Below, in pieces: positions 20,156 through 29,049 of a stretch of DNA of 64,000 nucleotides. Within the stretch, counting starts at the first letter, position 1. Each line of letters begins with the position of its first letter. The DNA lies in contig LGYU01000033.1 in NCBI GenBank assembly GCA_001302245.1, positions 1-64,000 on the forward strand, in the 5' to 3' direction. The translations under genes were made by a program, and so were the position numbers. Source of the DNA: Chitinophagaceae bacterium PMP191F. GTDB taxonomy: Bacteria; Bacteroidota; Bacteroidia; Chitinophagales; Chitinophagaceae. The notes beneath the pieces are model-generated. The model was given only the letters and a program-made list of their open reading frames with translations, was not told the DNA's origin and did not search any database.

Positions 20156-20177
20156 CGTAACGCATACTGCAAACAGC

Positions 20178-20208
20178 AAAAGGCGTCTCCGGAAAAGGGG
20201 CGCCTTTT
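20178..20208. terminator. Terminator between lyase and LytTR regulator
   Basis: An 8-bp stem (AAAAGGCG at 20178-20185, CGCCTTTT at 20201-20208) carries short T runs on both strands. It lies between two convergent stops and probably acts bidirectionally. Confidence 0.75.
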
Positions 20209-20223
20209 AATATTGATATCATT

Positions 20224-21000
20224 TTATTGACCCAGCCATGCTTTCAGCACAGGTGCTTTGTCTCTGCTAGCAATTACTTCTTCTTCGGTAGGCAATGTTA
20301 CTTCTACTTTCAGTTTACCATTGAACCAGGGATGAATGGCTGCAATAATATCATGTGACACAATGAACTGGCGGTTTACACGGAAAAATTCCTGTGGATC
20401 AATATTTTTTTCAATCTCATCCAATGTATAGTCAACAATAAATTTCTGGTTCTGTTTGGTAATGATAAAATTGACTGAGTTTCTGGCAAAAAAGAAAGCA
20501 ATCTCTTTGAGTGGAATAGACAGCAATTTTTGTCCCTGCTTCACCAGGAAGCGATCGCGGTAATGTTGCTGATCACTGGTTCTGCGCAATTCATGTACCA
20601 GTACTTCTACATTCATTGCCGGAAAAGGGGTGCCTGCTTTTTGCGCGGTAAGTTTTTTCCATTTTTGCAGGGCTGTCTGCAGGTCTTCTTCTTTAATGGG
20701 CTTCAGTAAATAATCAATACTATTGACCTTAAATGCACGGAGTGCATATTCATCATAAGCAGTAGTGAATATGACAGGACTTTTAACGGTAACCTGGTTA
20801 AATATCTCGAAACACTGTCCGTCGGCCAGTTCAATATCCATCAGTATTAGTTCAGGCGGCTCATGTGTCTGCAGCCACGCGGTGGTTGCCTGTACGCTGT
20901 TGGTGTGGGCCAGTATTTCAGCCGATGGCTCAATACTGATCACCAGGCTTTTCAACTGTTTTGCCAGTAGTGCTTCATCCTCTACTAGAAGTATTTTCAT
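20224..21000 (-). CDS. LytTR-family response regulator
   Basis: A 258-residue two-component regulator. The N-terminal receiver domain has acidic pocket residues (VEDE at 6-9), phospho-acceptor Asp55 in ILMDIELADG and the conserved Lys in LLKPI (about 105). The C-terminal LytTR DNA-binding domain (about residues 150-255) includes FFFARNSVNFIITKQNQKFIVDYTLDEIE and FFRVNRQFIVS. Its start overlaps the end of the kinase gene by 26 bases, so the two are translationally coupled partners. The regulated genes are not identifiable; the neighbouring lyase is a candidate only by proximity. Confidence 0.93.
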   Translation of the reverse strand: MKILLVEDEALLAKQLKSLVISIEPSAEILAHTNSVQATTAWLQTHEPPELILMDIELADGQCFEIFNQVTVKSPVIFTTAYDEYALRAFKVNSIDYLLKPIKEEDLQTALQKWKKLTAQKAGTPFPAMNVEVLVHELRRTSDQQHYRDRFLVKQGQKLLSIPLKEIAFFFARNSVNFIITKQNQKFIVDYTLDEIEKNIDPQEFFRVNRQFIVSHDIIAAIHPWFNGKLKVEVTLPTEEEVIASRDKAPVLKAWLGQ

Positions 21001-22084
21001 ACCTGTGGGGTTTTATTAAGGGAATAATCACCTGGAATACCTGGTCGGTTTGCTTGATCATTACATTCCGCTGGTTCAGCAGACGGTACTTGGTAATAAT
21101 ATTGCGCAACCCCAGTTTATTCGACAATACGGCCGAATGTTTTTTCTGCAGGTTGTTGATCACCACCAGGTTGTCTGCTTCATCCGTATAAAAATGAATG
21201 CGCAACGGTTTCTCAGGCAAAATGCTGTTGTGTTTTACAGCATTTTCAACCAATACCTGCAGTGTAAGCGGGGGGAGCAGGAACTGATCATATTTTTCTT
21301 CAATGTCTGTAGCTAGTATAATGCCTTCGTCAAAACGTGTTTTCAGCAGGTGAAAATAATTGTCAATAAAACTCATTTCCCGGTTCAGGGTGGTCAGATC
21401 GCTGTCATTTGCCTGCAGCAGGTAACGGTAAACAGAAGCCAACTCTTTTACAAACTTTACGGCCTGGTGCTGATCTTCCATAATCAGTGATGATAACGAA
21501 CTGAGGTTGTTGAACAGGAAATGCGGGTTGATTTCACGTTTGAGAGAATCCAGTTGTGATTGCAGGTTTTCTTTTTTCAGTGTTTCAGCCTCCACGGAGG
21601 CCATATGCCATTTGCGGAAATAATAAATCCCCTCATACAAACCTATTACCAGGATGGCAAACAGGTTACCCATGTAAATGTTGTACAGGTACGAACTGAT
21701 AGTGAAATGAATGTTTTTGCCGTAAAAATGAGTGATGTTAAGCACATAGCAAACACCGCACATTAATAATGAAGTGATGATAAAATGACCTGCAATGCCG
21801 AAAACAATGCGTTTTACTATATCCTGTCTGAGTGCATACCTGCTGCGGATATAAATGATATACAGTCGGTTAATCTCCCAGTTCAGTCCCACTACAATGA
21901 ACTCGACCATAAAATTTTCCCAGAAAAGAACATTTTGTTCACGGAGTCGGTTCTGGTAAAACAACAGGTTGGCCAGCAGGGCTACCAGTGGAATACCAAT
22001 AATGCGGAACCATTTATCGTTCAGTTTTTCCAAAGCAGGTGAGTTTGTAACAGAACCGGTTATTACATTCCCGGTATGGTGCAA
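20975..22084 (-). CDS. LytS-type sensor histidine kinase
   Basis: A 369-residue membrane kinase of the His_kinase (LytS/YehU) family. Residues of about 25-175 contain four or more hydrophobic helices forming a membrane sensor. The phospho-acceptor histidine lies in the family signature REINPHFLFNNLSSLSSLI, followed by the ATPase domain with the N-box PPLTLQVLVENAVKHN and a reduced G-box region (NKLGLRNIITKYRLL). It is coupled to the LytTR regulator downstream. It is clearly paralogous to the kinase at 37881-38951. Confidence 0.93.
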   Translation of the reverse strand: MHHTGNVITGSVTNSPALEKLNDKWFRIIGIPLVALLANLLFYQNRLREQNVLFWENFMVEFIVVGLNWEINRLYIIYIRSRYALRQDIVKRIVFGIAGHFIITSLLMCGVCYVLNITHFYGKNIHFTISSYLYNIYMGNLFAILVIGLYEGIYYFRKWHMASVEAETLKKENLQSQLDSLKREINPHFLFNNLSSLSSLIMEDQHQAVKFVKELASVYRYLLQANDSDLTTLNREMSFIDNYFHLLKTRFDEGIILATDIEEKYDQFLLPPLTLQVLVENAVKHNSILPEKPLRIHFYTDEADNLVVINNLQKKHSAVLSNKLGLRNIITKYRLLNQRNVMIKQTDQVFQVIIPLIKPHRYENTSSRG

Positions 22085-22208
22085 ATTACGCAGCAGGGCG
22101 GTTCACCGGTAGTAAATTGTTGATGAACCGTCGTATTACACAGTTGAATCGTAGCGTGCGTATACAGATATTTTTATCAATTGCCGGAAACTTACTTCAT
22201 TTGCAGGT

Positions 22209-22442
22209 ATGACCGATCCATTACAACCCGACCCGTCTTTGCTGCAGGACATAGTAACTATGAAAATGTCTTTTGGCAAGTATAAGGGCACGCTGCTATG
22301 TGACCTGCCCGAATTTTACCTGAACTGGTTTAAACGACAGGGTTTTCCTAAAGGCAAGCTGGGTATATTGCTGGAAACCATGTACGAGATCAGGCTGAAC
22401 GGCCTGACAGACCTGCTGAAGCCGTTGCGCGGCGGCCGGTAA
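22209..22442 (+). CDS. DUF3820 family small protein
   Basis: A 77-residue protein matching the DUF3820 family (putative quorum-sensing-regulated virulence factor, named from a Pseudomonas structure). The diagnostic pattern is MSFGKYKGTLLCDLPEFYLNWF followed by GFPKGKLGILLETMYEI. The molecular function is unknown. It is divergent from the kinase operon and stands alone, so no pathway can be inferred. Confidence 0.85.
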   Translation: MTDPLQPDPSLLQDIVTMKMSFGKYKGTLLCDLPEFYLNWFKRQGFPKGKLGILLETMYEIRLNGLTDLLKPLRGGR

Positions 22443-22527
22443 CCTGTGGCTTTACAAATTCTTTACATATAGTGTTGCACCGGTATTGGTAACTTTAATG
22501 TATTCGTTCACTGAAAAATGATACACC

Positions 22528-23109
22528 ATGCCGAGAAAAAAAATTTTGTTCTTTACCGGCGATTATGCCGAAGACTATGAAACCATGGTACCTTTTCAGA
22601 TGCTGACCATGGTAGGACACAAAGTACATGCTGTTTGCCCGGGTAAAAAGAAAGGAGAGAAAGTACAGACCGCCATCCATGATTTTGACGGAGCACAAAC
22701 TTATAGTGAAAAACCCGGTCACCTGTTTGAACTCAACTATACGTTTGATGATGTACAACCTGAAGAATATGATGCCTTGTGCATTGCAGGCGGTCGCGCG
22801 CCGGAATACCTGCGTCTTACTCCGCGTGTTATAGACCTCGTACATCATTTCAATCATTTTAATAAACCCATTGCGGCTGTTTGTCATGGTATACAGATAC
22901 TGACTGCTGCCAACATTGTACGCGGCAGAAGACTGACCGCATATTATGCTGTTGGCCCGGAAGTAACCATTGCAGGTGGTGAGTATGTAAATGTGCCACC
23001 TACCGAAGCTGTAGTAGATGGTAACCTGGTCACATCTCCCGCCTGGCCCGGACATCCGAGTTGGATCGCTGAATTTCTGAAGTTGCTGGGAACAAAGATC
23101 GAACTGTAA
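22528..23109 (+). CDS. DJ-1/PfpI family protein
   Basis: A 193-residue single-domain protein of the class I glutamine amidotransferase-like superfamily. The nucleophile elbow is visible as AAVCHGIQIL, giving the reactive Cys followed by His. An N-terminal Glu (DYAEDYETMVPFQML) fits the Cys-Glu arrangement of PfpI/YhbO-type proteins. CIAGGRAPEYLR supplies the oxyanion region. Members act as stress-related deglycases, chaperones or peptidases, and the sequence does not distinguish these. Confidence 0.9.
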   Translation: MPRKKILFFTGDYAEDYETMVPFQMLTMVGHKVHAVCPGKKKGEKVQTAIHDFDGAQTYSEKPGHLFELNYTFDDVQPEEYDALCIAGGRAPEYLRLTPRVIDLVHHFNHFNKPIAAVCHGIQILTAANIVRGRRLTAYYAVGPEVTIAGGEYVNVPPTEAVVDGNLVTSPAWPGHPSWIAEFLKLLGTKIEL

Positions 23110-23263
23110 TTAGTAGTGTTTCTGACAAAAACGGGTTATATGCTGTACGTTTTCTAAAGCGGCAGTGTGTAACCCATTTATATTTAATCAACTAGGCAGC
23201 TTGCAGGGCTTTAATGGCAGATGATTTAACATACTGATAGTACATTAAAAGAAAGGAAAATCT

Positions 23264-23284
23264 TACTTTTGCTAACACTGTTAG
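23264..23284 (+). promoter_or_regulatory. Promoter -7 element abutted by a TetR-type operator
   Basis: TACTTTTG (23264-23271) fits the Bacteroidota -7 consensus. It is followed without a gap by the perfect palindrome CTAACA-C-TGTTAG (23272-23284), which would sit at the transcription start, 16 bases before the tetR-like ATG. An operator in this place would allow simple autorepression. No good -33 TTG is seen. Confidence 0.6.
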
Positions 23285-23299
23285 AAAAAATAACGCTGC

Positions 23300-23896
23300 A
23301 TGGGTATCGCTGAACGGAAAATACGCCAACGGGAAGAAGTGAAAGCTTCCATTCTGAATGCTGCCTGGAAAATGGTGGAAAAAGAAGGGTGGCAGGCACT
23401 TTCTATCCGTAAAATAGCAGAGGCCATTGAATACAGTGCGCCTGTTATTTACGATCATTTTGAAAACAAGGAAGCTATTCTGCAGGAATTTACCCGCCGT
23501 GGTTTCTGTTTGCTGAATGAATCCATTGCCGCTGCCATTGCACCATTATCGCTTCCTGAGCAACAGATTGAAGCCATTGCACATGCATACCGTGCATTCG
23601 CTATTGAGCATCGTGAATATTACCAGTTAATGTATGGTTTGGGTATGCCCGGCTGTGATACTGTAAAACAAACGGCAGAACTGCATACATTTTCACAGTT
23701 GTTACTGACACCATTGCGGCAAATGGCAGCACAGAGTACAAAAAGCATTGATCCCTACCTGAAGCTGCGCACATTGTGGTCAACATTACACGGTCTTATT
23801 TCCATTAGTCGTATGGGTGAAACAGACCATGAAGATGAGTTGAGTGAAATGGTGTTGCAGGACTTTATTGGAGTGTTTATTGCCGGCATGCGATAA
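23300..23896 (+). CDS. TetR/AcrR-family transcriptional regulator
   Basis: A 198-residue one-component regulator. The N-terminal helix-turn-helix is typical: REEVKASILNAAWKMVEKEGWQALSIRKIAEAIEYSAPVIYDHFENKEAIL (residues about 11-60). The C-terminal ligand-binding domain resembles the TetR_C group with WHG-like features (LRTLWSTLHGLISI). A palindrome immediately upstream is a likely operator. The downstream DsbA-like and FMN-reductase genes are close and co-directional, so the regulator may control them in response to an electrophile or oxidant; this is inference from order only. Confidence 0.92.
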   Translation: MGIAERKIRQREEVKASILNAAWKMVEKEGWQALSIRKIAEAIEYSAPVIYDHFENKEAILQEFTRRGFCLLNESIAAAIAPLSLPEQQIEAIAHAYRAFAIEHREYYQLMYGLGMPGCDTVKQTAELHTFSQLLLTPLRQMAAQSTKSIDPYLKLRTLWSTLHGLISISRMGETDHEDELSEMVLQDFIGVFIAGMR

Positions 23897-23936
23897 GCAA
23901 AACTGTATGGAAAATAATAATACTAAAACAAAAGAT

Positions 23937-24638
23937 ATGAAAATAGAGGTATGGTCAGATGTTATGTGCCCGTTCTGCTACATTGGCAAACGCAAGTTTG
24001 AACAGGCATTACAGCAGTTTCCGCAACATGAGCAGGTGCAGGTAGAATGGCGTGCCTTTCAACTGGACCCTAGCATGAAAAGTATGCCTGGCAAAGGCAT
24101 CAGTCAATACCTGGCGGAGCGCAAAGGATGGAGTATGGAACAGGCAGTAGCAGCCAATAACCATGTTACAGCCATTGCTGCAGAAGTAGGGTTGCAATAC
24201 CAGATGGATAAAGCAGTTCCGGCGAATTCGTTCAATGCACACCGCCTGTCGCATCTTGCTGCCAGACATGGCTTGCAGGATAAAGCTGAAGAAAGATTGT
24301 TTGCAGCTTATTTTACTGAAGGTAAGGATATTAGTGATGTGGATACGCTGGTGCAACTGGGTATAGAGATTGGTTTACCTGCAGAAGCTGTACATAATAT
24401 GTTGCAAGGAGATGCATTTACAGCCGATGTAAAAAAAGATATCAGTGAAGCAGAACAGCTTGGTATTTCAGGTGTGCCTTTTTTTGTACTGGACCGTAAA
24501 TATGCTGTTTCCGGTGCACAGGCTCCGGCAGTGTTTTTACAGGCTTTACAAACAGCGTGGACAGAAGCTGCTAAGCTGCAGGCTGTAACTGCAGTGAGTG
24601 AAGGTGATACCTGTTCTGCAGATAGCAGTAATTGCTAA
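23937..24638 (+). CDS. DsbA-family (FrnE-like) oxidoreductase
   Basis: A thioredoxin-fold protein of about 233 residues starting MKIEVWSDVMCPFCYIGKRKFEQAL. The CPFC redox motif is at residues 11-14 and the cis-proline is in GISGVPFFVL. It matches the cytoplasmic FrnE/DSBA group, which lacks a signal peptide. The last residues contain two further cysteines (CSADSSNC), as FrnE-type proteins often do. Another ATG at 23907 would add ten residues and cannot be excluded. It follows the TetR gene by about 40 bases. Confidence 0.9.
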   Translation: MKIEVWSDVMCPFCYIGKRKFEQALQQFPQHEQVQVEWRAFQLDPSMKSMPGKGISQYLAERKGWSMEQAVAANNHVTAIAAEVGLQYQMDKAVPANSFNAHRLSHLAARHGLQDKAEERLFAAYFTEGKDISDVDTLVQLGIEIGLPAEAVHNMLQGDAFTADVKKDISEAEQLGISGVPFFVLDRKYAVSGAQAPAVFLQALQTAWTEAAKLQAVTAVSEGDTCSADSSNC

Positions 24639-24675
24639 GCGGCATTATTCCGTACTAAATTAATATATCAATAGC

Positions 24676-25242
24676 ATGTTTAAAGTAAAGATCATTACGT
24701 CGAGTACAAGACCCGGAAGAAAGGGACCTGCAGTAGCCGCCTGGGTACAGGAGCTGGCTGTACAGCACAAAGAATTGGAAGTGGAATTGCTGGATGTAGC
24801 AGCCATTAATCTGCCGTTTATGGATGAACCCAATCACCCCAGGTTAAAGCAATATATACACGATCATACAAAAAAATGGAGTAAGATCATTGATGATGCA
24901 GATGCATTCATTTTTGTAACTACCGAATACAATCACGGTTATCCTGCCCCGTTGAAAAATGCTATTGATTTCCTTTTTCACGAATGGGCGCATAAACCTG
25001 TAGGATTTGTAAGCTACGGAGGACTGGGAGCCGGTACAAGAGCTGTGCAACAGTTAAAGCCGGTATTAGCTGCTTTGAAAATGGTACCATTGGTAGAAGC
25101 AGTGCACATTCCTTTCTTTTCGAAATACCTGAATGACGAGGAGAAATTTTTGCCGGAAGAAGGCAATATTAAAGCAGCAGAAGGTATGATAGCAGAAATG
25201 GTAAAATGGGCAGGTGCTTTACAGCCTTTGCGCAAAAAATAA
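24676..25242 (+). CDS. NAD(P)H-dependent FMN reductase family protein
   Basis: A 188-residue flavodoxin-fold protein. The phosphate-binding start is KVKIITSSTRPGRKGPAVAAW and the flavin-contacting segment is FVTTEYNHGYPAPLKNAIDFL, with VSYGGLGAGTRAVQQL behind it. These are hallmarks of the NADPH-dependent FMN/azo/quinone reductase family. It lies 37 bases after the DsbA-like gene and probably shares its transcript, suggesting a redox-stress cluster with the TetR regulator. Confidence 0.92.
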   Translation: MFKVKIITSSTRPGRKGPAVAAWVQELAVQHKELEVELLDVAAINLPFMDEPNHPRLKQYIHDHTKKWSKIIDDADAFIFVTTEYNHGYPAPLKNAIDFLFHEWAHKPVGFVSYGGLGAGTRAVQQLKPVLAALKMVPLVEAVHIPFFSKYLNDEEKFLPEEGNIKAAEGMIAEMVKWAGALQPLRKK

Positions 25243-25250
25243 TCTTCAAC

Positions 25251-25282
25251 AGGGATGATGGTCTTTACAAATCGTCATCCCT
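25251..25282. terminator. Weak hairpin between convergent genes
   Basis: AGGGATGA (25251-25258) pairs with TCATCCCT (25275-25282) around a 16-nt loop, spanning the gap between the FMN reductase stop and the LacI-family stop. There is no long T run, so its role as a terminator is only tentative. Confidence 0.4.
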
Positions 25283-26327
25283 ATACCACTGCAGTAGCCT
25301 GTTCCTTTTTACGCACCGATGATTTACGCACTACCAATTCCACCGGCAATACGCGGGTTTCAGCAGTTCGTTTTGCATGTTTGTCTTTCAGCATTGACAA
25401 CATTTTTTCAATCACCAGTTCTGATATAGTTTGTACAGGTTGTACAATCGCTGTAATGGTAGGGGAGAACATGGAGAAATAAGGGCTGTCATCAAAACTG
25501 ATCACGGCAATGTCATCCGGTATCTGCTTGTTCAATGCAATAATGGCCTGGATGCCGTTGTTGGCCAGGTAATTGGTGGCAAACAACACCGCTTCAATAT
25601 GCGGATTACTTTGCAGGAAATTCCTGATATTCTGTCGTATATCATCTTCCGATGAGCGATAAGGCAGGCGCAGGATACAATCTGTCAACTGAGCATTTTT
25701 CATAGCATCACAATAGCCATTCAGGCGGTCAGTCATTTGCATCTGGTCAGAATCCAGTGTTACCAATGCGATCTGTGCAAAATCATTCTCAATAAAATGC
25801 TGTACGGCCTTATAAGTGCCCTGGTAATTTTCCACTATCACGTTGCTGGTAGCAATGCCTTCATAATACCTGTCGAACAATACCACCGGGCAGTTATCGT
25901 GCAGTAATTGCCGTATGCTGTCTTCAATACCATGACAAGGTGCAATAATATAGCCGTCAACCTGGCGTTCACGAAAGGTCTGTATCAGTGCCTTTGCCTT
26001 TTCCGGATCGTTTTCAGTGCTGGAGAAAAATATTTTGTATTGCTGTTTGTATGCATTGGCCTCAATGATCTTTGCAATGCCTGAAAAGAAGGGATTGTCA
26101 ATGTCTTCCACCAGCATACCCAGTATACGGGTTTCACCGGTGCGCAGGCTTTTGGCTACCAGGTTGGGTTGATAACCGATCTCTTTTACATAGGCCTGTA
26201 TGCGTTCCTTTACGGGTTGACTGATACGTTTTTCTTCCGCTTTTCCATTCAATACAAATGAAATAGTGGTAGCAGAAACCCGCAGTTCACGTGCAATGTC
26301 GTGGATGGAGATCTTTTTTTTTAGCAT
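25281..26327 (-). CDS. LacI-family transcriptional regulator
   Basis: A 348-residue repressor. The N-terminal LacI helix-turn-helix and hinge are clear (SIHDIARELRVSATTISFVLNGKAEEKRIS...IGYQPNLVAKSLRTG). The periplasmic-binding-protein-like effector domain follows (ILGMLVEDIDNPFFSGIAKIIEANA, DDIAVISFDDSPYF). Such proteins sense a sugar or nucleoside. No carbohydrate transporter or enzyme is adjacent, so effector and targets are unknown. A terminator separates it from the antiporter gene upstream on the same strand. Confidence 0.92.
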   Translation of the reverse strand: MLKKKISIHDIARELRVSATTISFVLNGKAEEKRISQPVKERIQAYVKEIGYQPNLVAKSLRTGETRILGMLVEDIDNPFFSGIAKIIEANAYKQQYKIFFSSTENDPEKAKALIQTFRERQVDGYIIAPCHGIEDSIRQLLHDNCPVVLFDRYYEGIATSNVIVENYQGTYKAVQHFIENDFAQIALVTLDSDQMQMTDRLNGYCDAMKNAQLTDCILRLPYRSSEDDIRQNIRNFLQSNPHIEAVLFATNYLANNGIQAIIALNKQIPDDIAVISFDDSPYFSMFSPTITAIVQPVQTISELVIEKMLSMLKDKHAKRTAETRVLPVELVVRKSSVRKKEQATAVV

Positions 26328-26440
26328 GTCTGTAGATCGGGAATGGTGTCAGCAGTATACACCCATGCAGTTAAGCATCAGGCCTGCAATCGTTGAATGA
26401 ACCTGTTAATTAAGATAGGATAAAAAAAATATCTTTTCCG

Positions 26441-26473
26441 AAAAAAATGATGGCTGGCAAAGCGCCAGCCATC
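26441..26473 (-). terminator. Terminator after the Na+/H+ antiporter gene
   Basis: A perfect 10-bp stem (GATGGCTGGC at 26449-26458, GCCAGCCATC at 26464-26473) reads on the minus strand into ATTTTTTT. It lies 25 bases past the antiporter stop and separates that gene from the LacI-type gene. Confidence 0.85.
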
Positions 26474-26497
26474 GGGGAATAAATTTTTATAGTAACA

Positions 26498-27742
26498 TCA
26501 GCACTCACGTACGCCTTTAGCACCAGTTAGTTTTCCAATGGTTAAACCCTGTACAATGATGGAAAATACAACCACAAAATAGGTGATGGCTACCAGCAAC
26601 GGTTTGTTCAGGTGCTCATCAATGGATAGTGCCAGTGCTACTGATACGCCTCCGCGTAAACCTCCCCAAACCAGTATCACTACCGAACGACGGTCAAGAC
26701 GTTCGCGGAAAGGAATGATCAGTGATGGAATGCGGATAGAGAGGAAACGTGCCAGTAATACGATTGCAATGCCCAGGAAGCCTATCAGCCAATATCTGCC
26801 CAGATCGGGTATCAGTAACAGTTCAAGGCCTATCAGCAGGAACAAACAGGCGTTCATGATCTCATCTGTCAGTTCCCAGAATTTATCCAGGTAATCCTGT
26901 GTGGTAGCAGACATGGCATGTGTTTTACCATAATTGCCTATCACAATACCCGCAGCCACCATGGTTAAGGGGCCAGAAATATGCATGGCTTTTGCCAGCA
27001 GATGTCCGCCGGTTACAACAGCCAGTGATATCAGTACTTCAACCTTGTAGTTATCAATTTTTTTCATGGCCAGCGATGCTGTATATCCCAGCAATACGCC
27101 TACAGCAAAGCCTCCCAATGCTTCTTTCAGCAACAATACCGATACATGAGACAGAGAGAATTCTGTTGAAGATTCGCGTGCCAGTTGTAACAACGTAAGG
27201 AAAACAACTACCGCTACCCCATCATTAAAAAGAGACTCACCGGCAATTTTTGTTTCGAGTGATTTGGGGACACCTGCCTGTTTTAAAATACTCAGTACGG
27301 CAATGGGATCCGTAGGTGATATCAGCGCACCAAAAACAAGACACTGGATCAGCGGAATTTCCATGTGCAGCCACTGTAATACAAAATAGAGCATGCCACC
27401 CACGGCTACAGTTGAAATAAGTACGCTGATAGTGGAAAATACAATTACATATCTTCTTTGTTCGCGCAGATCATCCATGCGTATGTGAATGGCGCCTGCA
27501 AACAGCAGGAAATTCAGCATGGCACCCATCAGTATTTCTTCCAGGTCAACCCCGGCAATGAATTTTGTGGCATTATCGAACAGGTGCGGAAATGTACGAC
27601 CCATAGTAACCAGTATCAATGAGGCTACCAACGCAATGATCATGATACCGATGGTAGAGGGCAGCTTCAGAAAACGAAGATTGAGATATGCAAAAATGGC
27701 CGAAAAAACAATTAATATCGAAAAGGTGTAGTACAGCTCCAT
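26498..27742 (-). CDS. Na+/H+ antiporter, CPA1 (NhaP-like) family
   Basis: A membrane protein of about 414 residues with 11-13 predicted helices. Family motifs are ALISPTDPIAVLSILK and GESLFNDGVAVVVFLTLL, where the ND pair belongs to the cation site, and a later conserved arginine-rich segment (VILVWGGLRGGVSVALALS). It exchanges Na+ or K+ for protons at the inner membrane. The start was placed at ATG 27742 (MELYYTFSILIVFSAIFAYL), directly before the first helix; the open frame extends 27 codons further upstream but those residues are not family-like. Confidence 0.9.
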   Translation of the reverse strand: MELYYTFSILIVFSAIFAYLNLRFLKLPSTIGIMIIALVASLILVTMGRTFPHLFDNATKFIAGVDLEEILMGAMLNFLLFAGAIHIRMDDLREQRRYVIVFSTISVLISTVAVGGMLYFVLQWLHMEIPLIQCLVFGALISPTDPIAVLSILKQAGVPKSLETKIAGESLFNDGVAVVVFLTLLQLARESSTEFSLSHVSVLLLKEALGGFAVGVLLGYTASLAMKKIDNYKVEVLISLAVVTGGHLLAKAMHISGPLTMVAAGIVIGNYGKTHAMSATTQDYLDKFWELTDEIMNACLFLLIGLELLLIPDLGRYWLIGFLGIAIVLLARFLSIRIPSLIIPFRERLDRRSVVILVWGGLRGGVSVALALSIDEHLNKPLLVAITYFVVVFSIIVQGLTIGKLTGAKGVREC

Positions 27743-27837
27743 AGAGAAATTAAGAGTAGTTAACGAATGAATAACAGGTACCGGGAAAATGAATGTTTCC
27801 ATTTCCCGCACATATAACAACAAAACCGCTGTAGTGG

Positions 27838-28194
27838 TTACCAGAAACTAAAAAAAGGAGCAATGCAGTACAGGTACTGCTTCAAATGGTAACAAACGAG
27901 TATGGAGTGATAGAAGGATACCGGTCTTGTCCGGGAAACTGTATAAAAAGAATAATGCAGGGGTAAGGTACTCCCGTCATCAGTTACATTCCGCTGCTGG
28001 CTGCAGGTACAGTAACAGGATGTACTGGTCCACGGATGTATGAATGATGTGCCGGCGTTGCGTACTGTTTCAGGTACTGCAGTGTTTACCTGCTTACGGC
28101 CTTTTGCTGCATTTGCCGGCAGGCAGCAGCACATGCAGAGGACCAGGAGGCAGATAATTGAGAAATAACCCGTATTTAAAATACTGTTACGCAC
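27838..28194 (-). CDS. Possible small exported protein
   Basis: An open frame of 118 codons starting with GTG and a stretch that looks like a Sec signal peptide (hydrophobic core IICLLVLCMCCCL, then LPANAAKG). The remaining part is rich in Ser, Thr, Tyr and Cys and ends in aromatic residues. No family was recognised and there is no good promoter element. It may be chance coding in the gap between the antiporter and DUF1345 genes; the signal-like N-terminus is the only positive evidence. Confidence 0.3.
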   Translation of the reverse strand: MRNSILNTGYFSIICLLVLCMCCCLPANAAKGRKQVNTAVPETVRNAGTSFIHPWTSTSCYCTCSQQRNVTDDGSTLPLHYSFYTVSRTRPVSFYHSILVCYHLKQYLYCIAPFFSFW

Positions 28195-28320
28195 CGGGTA
28201 AAACTAATTAATTTCTGCCAATTAGGTCTGTCGCCTGCTACAGATAGATGCATGTATAATATTTTTTCTTACCTTTTCAATGGTAGAAAAAACATCGGAT
28301 GGGTTGTAAAATAGTAGTTT

Positions 28321-28971
28321 ATGAAGCGCATTATACACATGCACAGCATTTATAAATTGTGTATTGCACTGGGAGTTGCCATAATAGTATTATTGTGCAC
28401 ACTGCCATATTCAATGGAAGTAACAGTGCGGATGATGGTAGGCTGGGATGTTTTCAGTATTGTATACCTGTTCATCAGTTGGATGATACTGTTTAATGCA
28501 AAACCTGAATCTATTAAGGTGATTGCCGGCAGACAGGATACCCGCAGTTTTCTTGTATTCCTTATTCTTTGTGTAGCGATCATTTCCAGCGTAGTTACCA
28601 TACTGTTGTTAATTACTCACCGGCAGCACTGGGCTATGAACAAGCTGCTTGTCACTGCCATTTATATTTTCGGGGTTACTGCATCCTGGGGATTGCACCA
28701 TACCATCTTTGCTTTTCACTACGCACACATGTATTATGGCGATGCCAGGAAAAATCCAGCGTCGGGCGGTCTGGGTTTCCCGGGCGATGAAAAGCCGGAC
28801 TATATGGACTTTGCCTATTTTTCATTTGTGATCGGAATGACGTTCCAGGTGTCTGATGTAACCATTACGTCTCCCAAGATCCGTCGTTTTGCATTGATGC
28901 ATTCGGTATTGTCTTTTGGTTTCAATACGGTCATTGTAGCATTGAGTGTAAACGCGTTGGTAAATATGTAA
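28321..28971 (+). CDS. DUF1345 membrane protein
   Basis: A 216-residue integral membrane protein with about five helices. The C-terminal half carries the DUF1345 pattern: YGDARKNPASGGLGFPGDEKPDYMDFAYFSFVIGMTFQVSDVTITSPKIRR, then a final helix. The function of the family is unknown. It precedes the GH63-like gene by about 80 bases on the same strand, but nothing links them functionally. Confidence 0.88.
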   Translation: MKRIIHMHSIYKLCIALGVAIIVLLCTLPYSMEVTVRMMVGWDVFSIVYLFISWMILFNAKPESIKVIAGRQDTRSFLVFLILCVAIISSVVTILLLITHRQHWAMNKLLVTAIYIFGVTASWGLHHTIFAFHYAHMYYGDARKNPASGGLGFPGDEKPDYMDFAYFSFVIGMTFQVSDVTITSPKIRRFALMHSVLSFGFNTVIVALSVNALVNM

Positions 28972-29049
28972 TAAACTGATCTTTCCGGTAAACATAACCA
29001 GGTGCCGCCTGTTTTAACCTGGTATTATAACCTTTACGTCTTTTAACAT

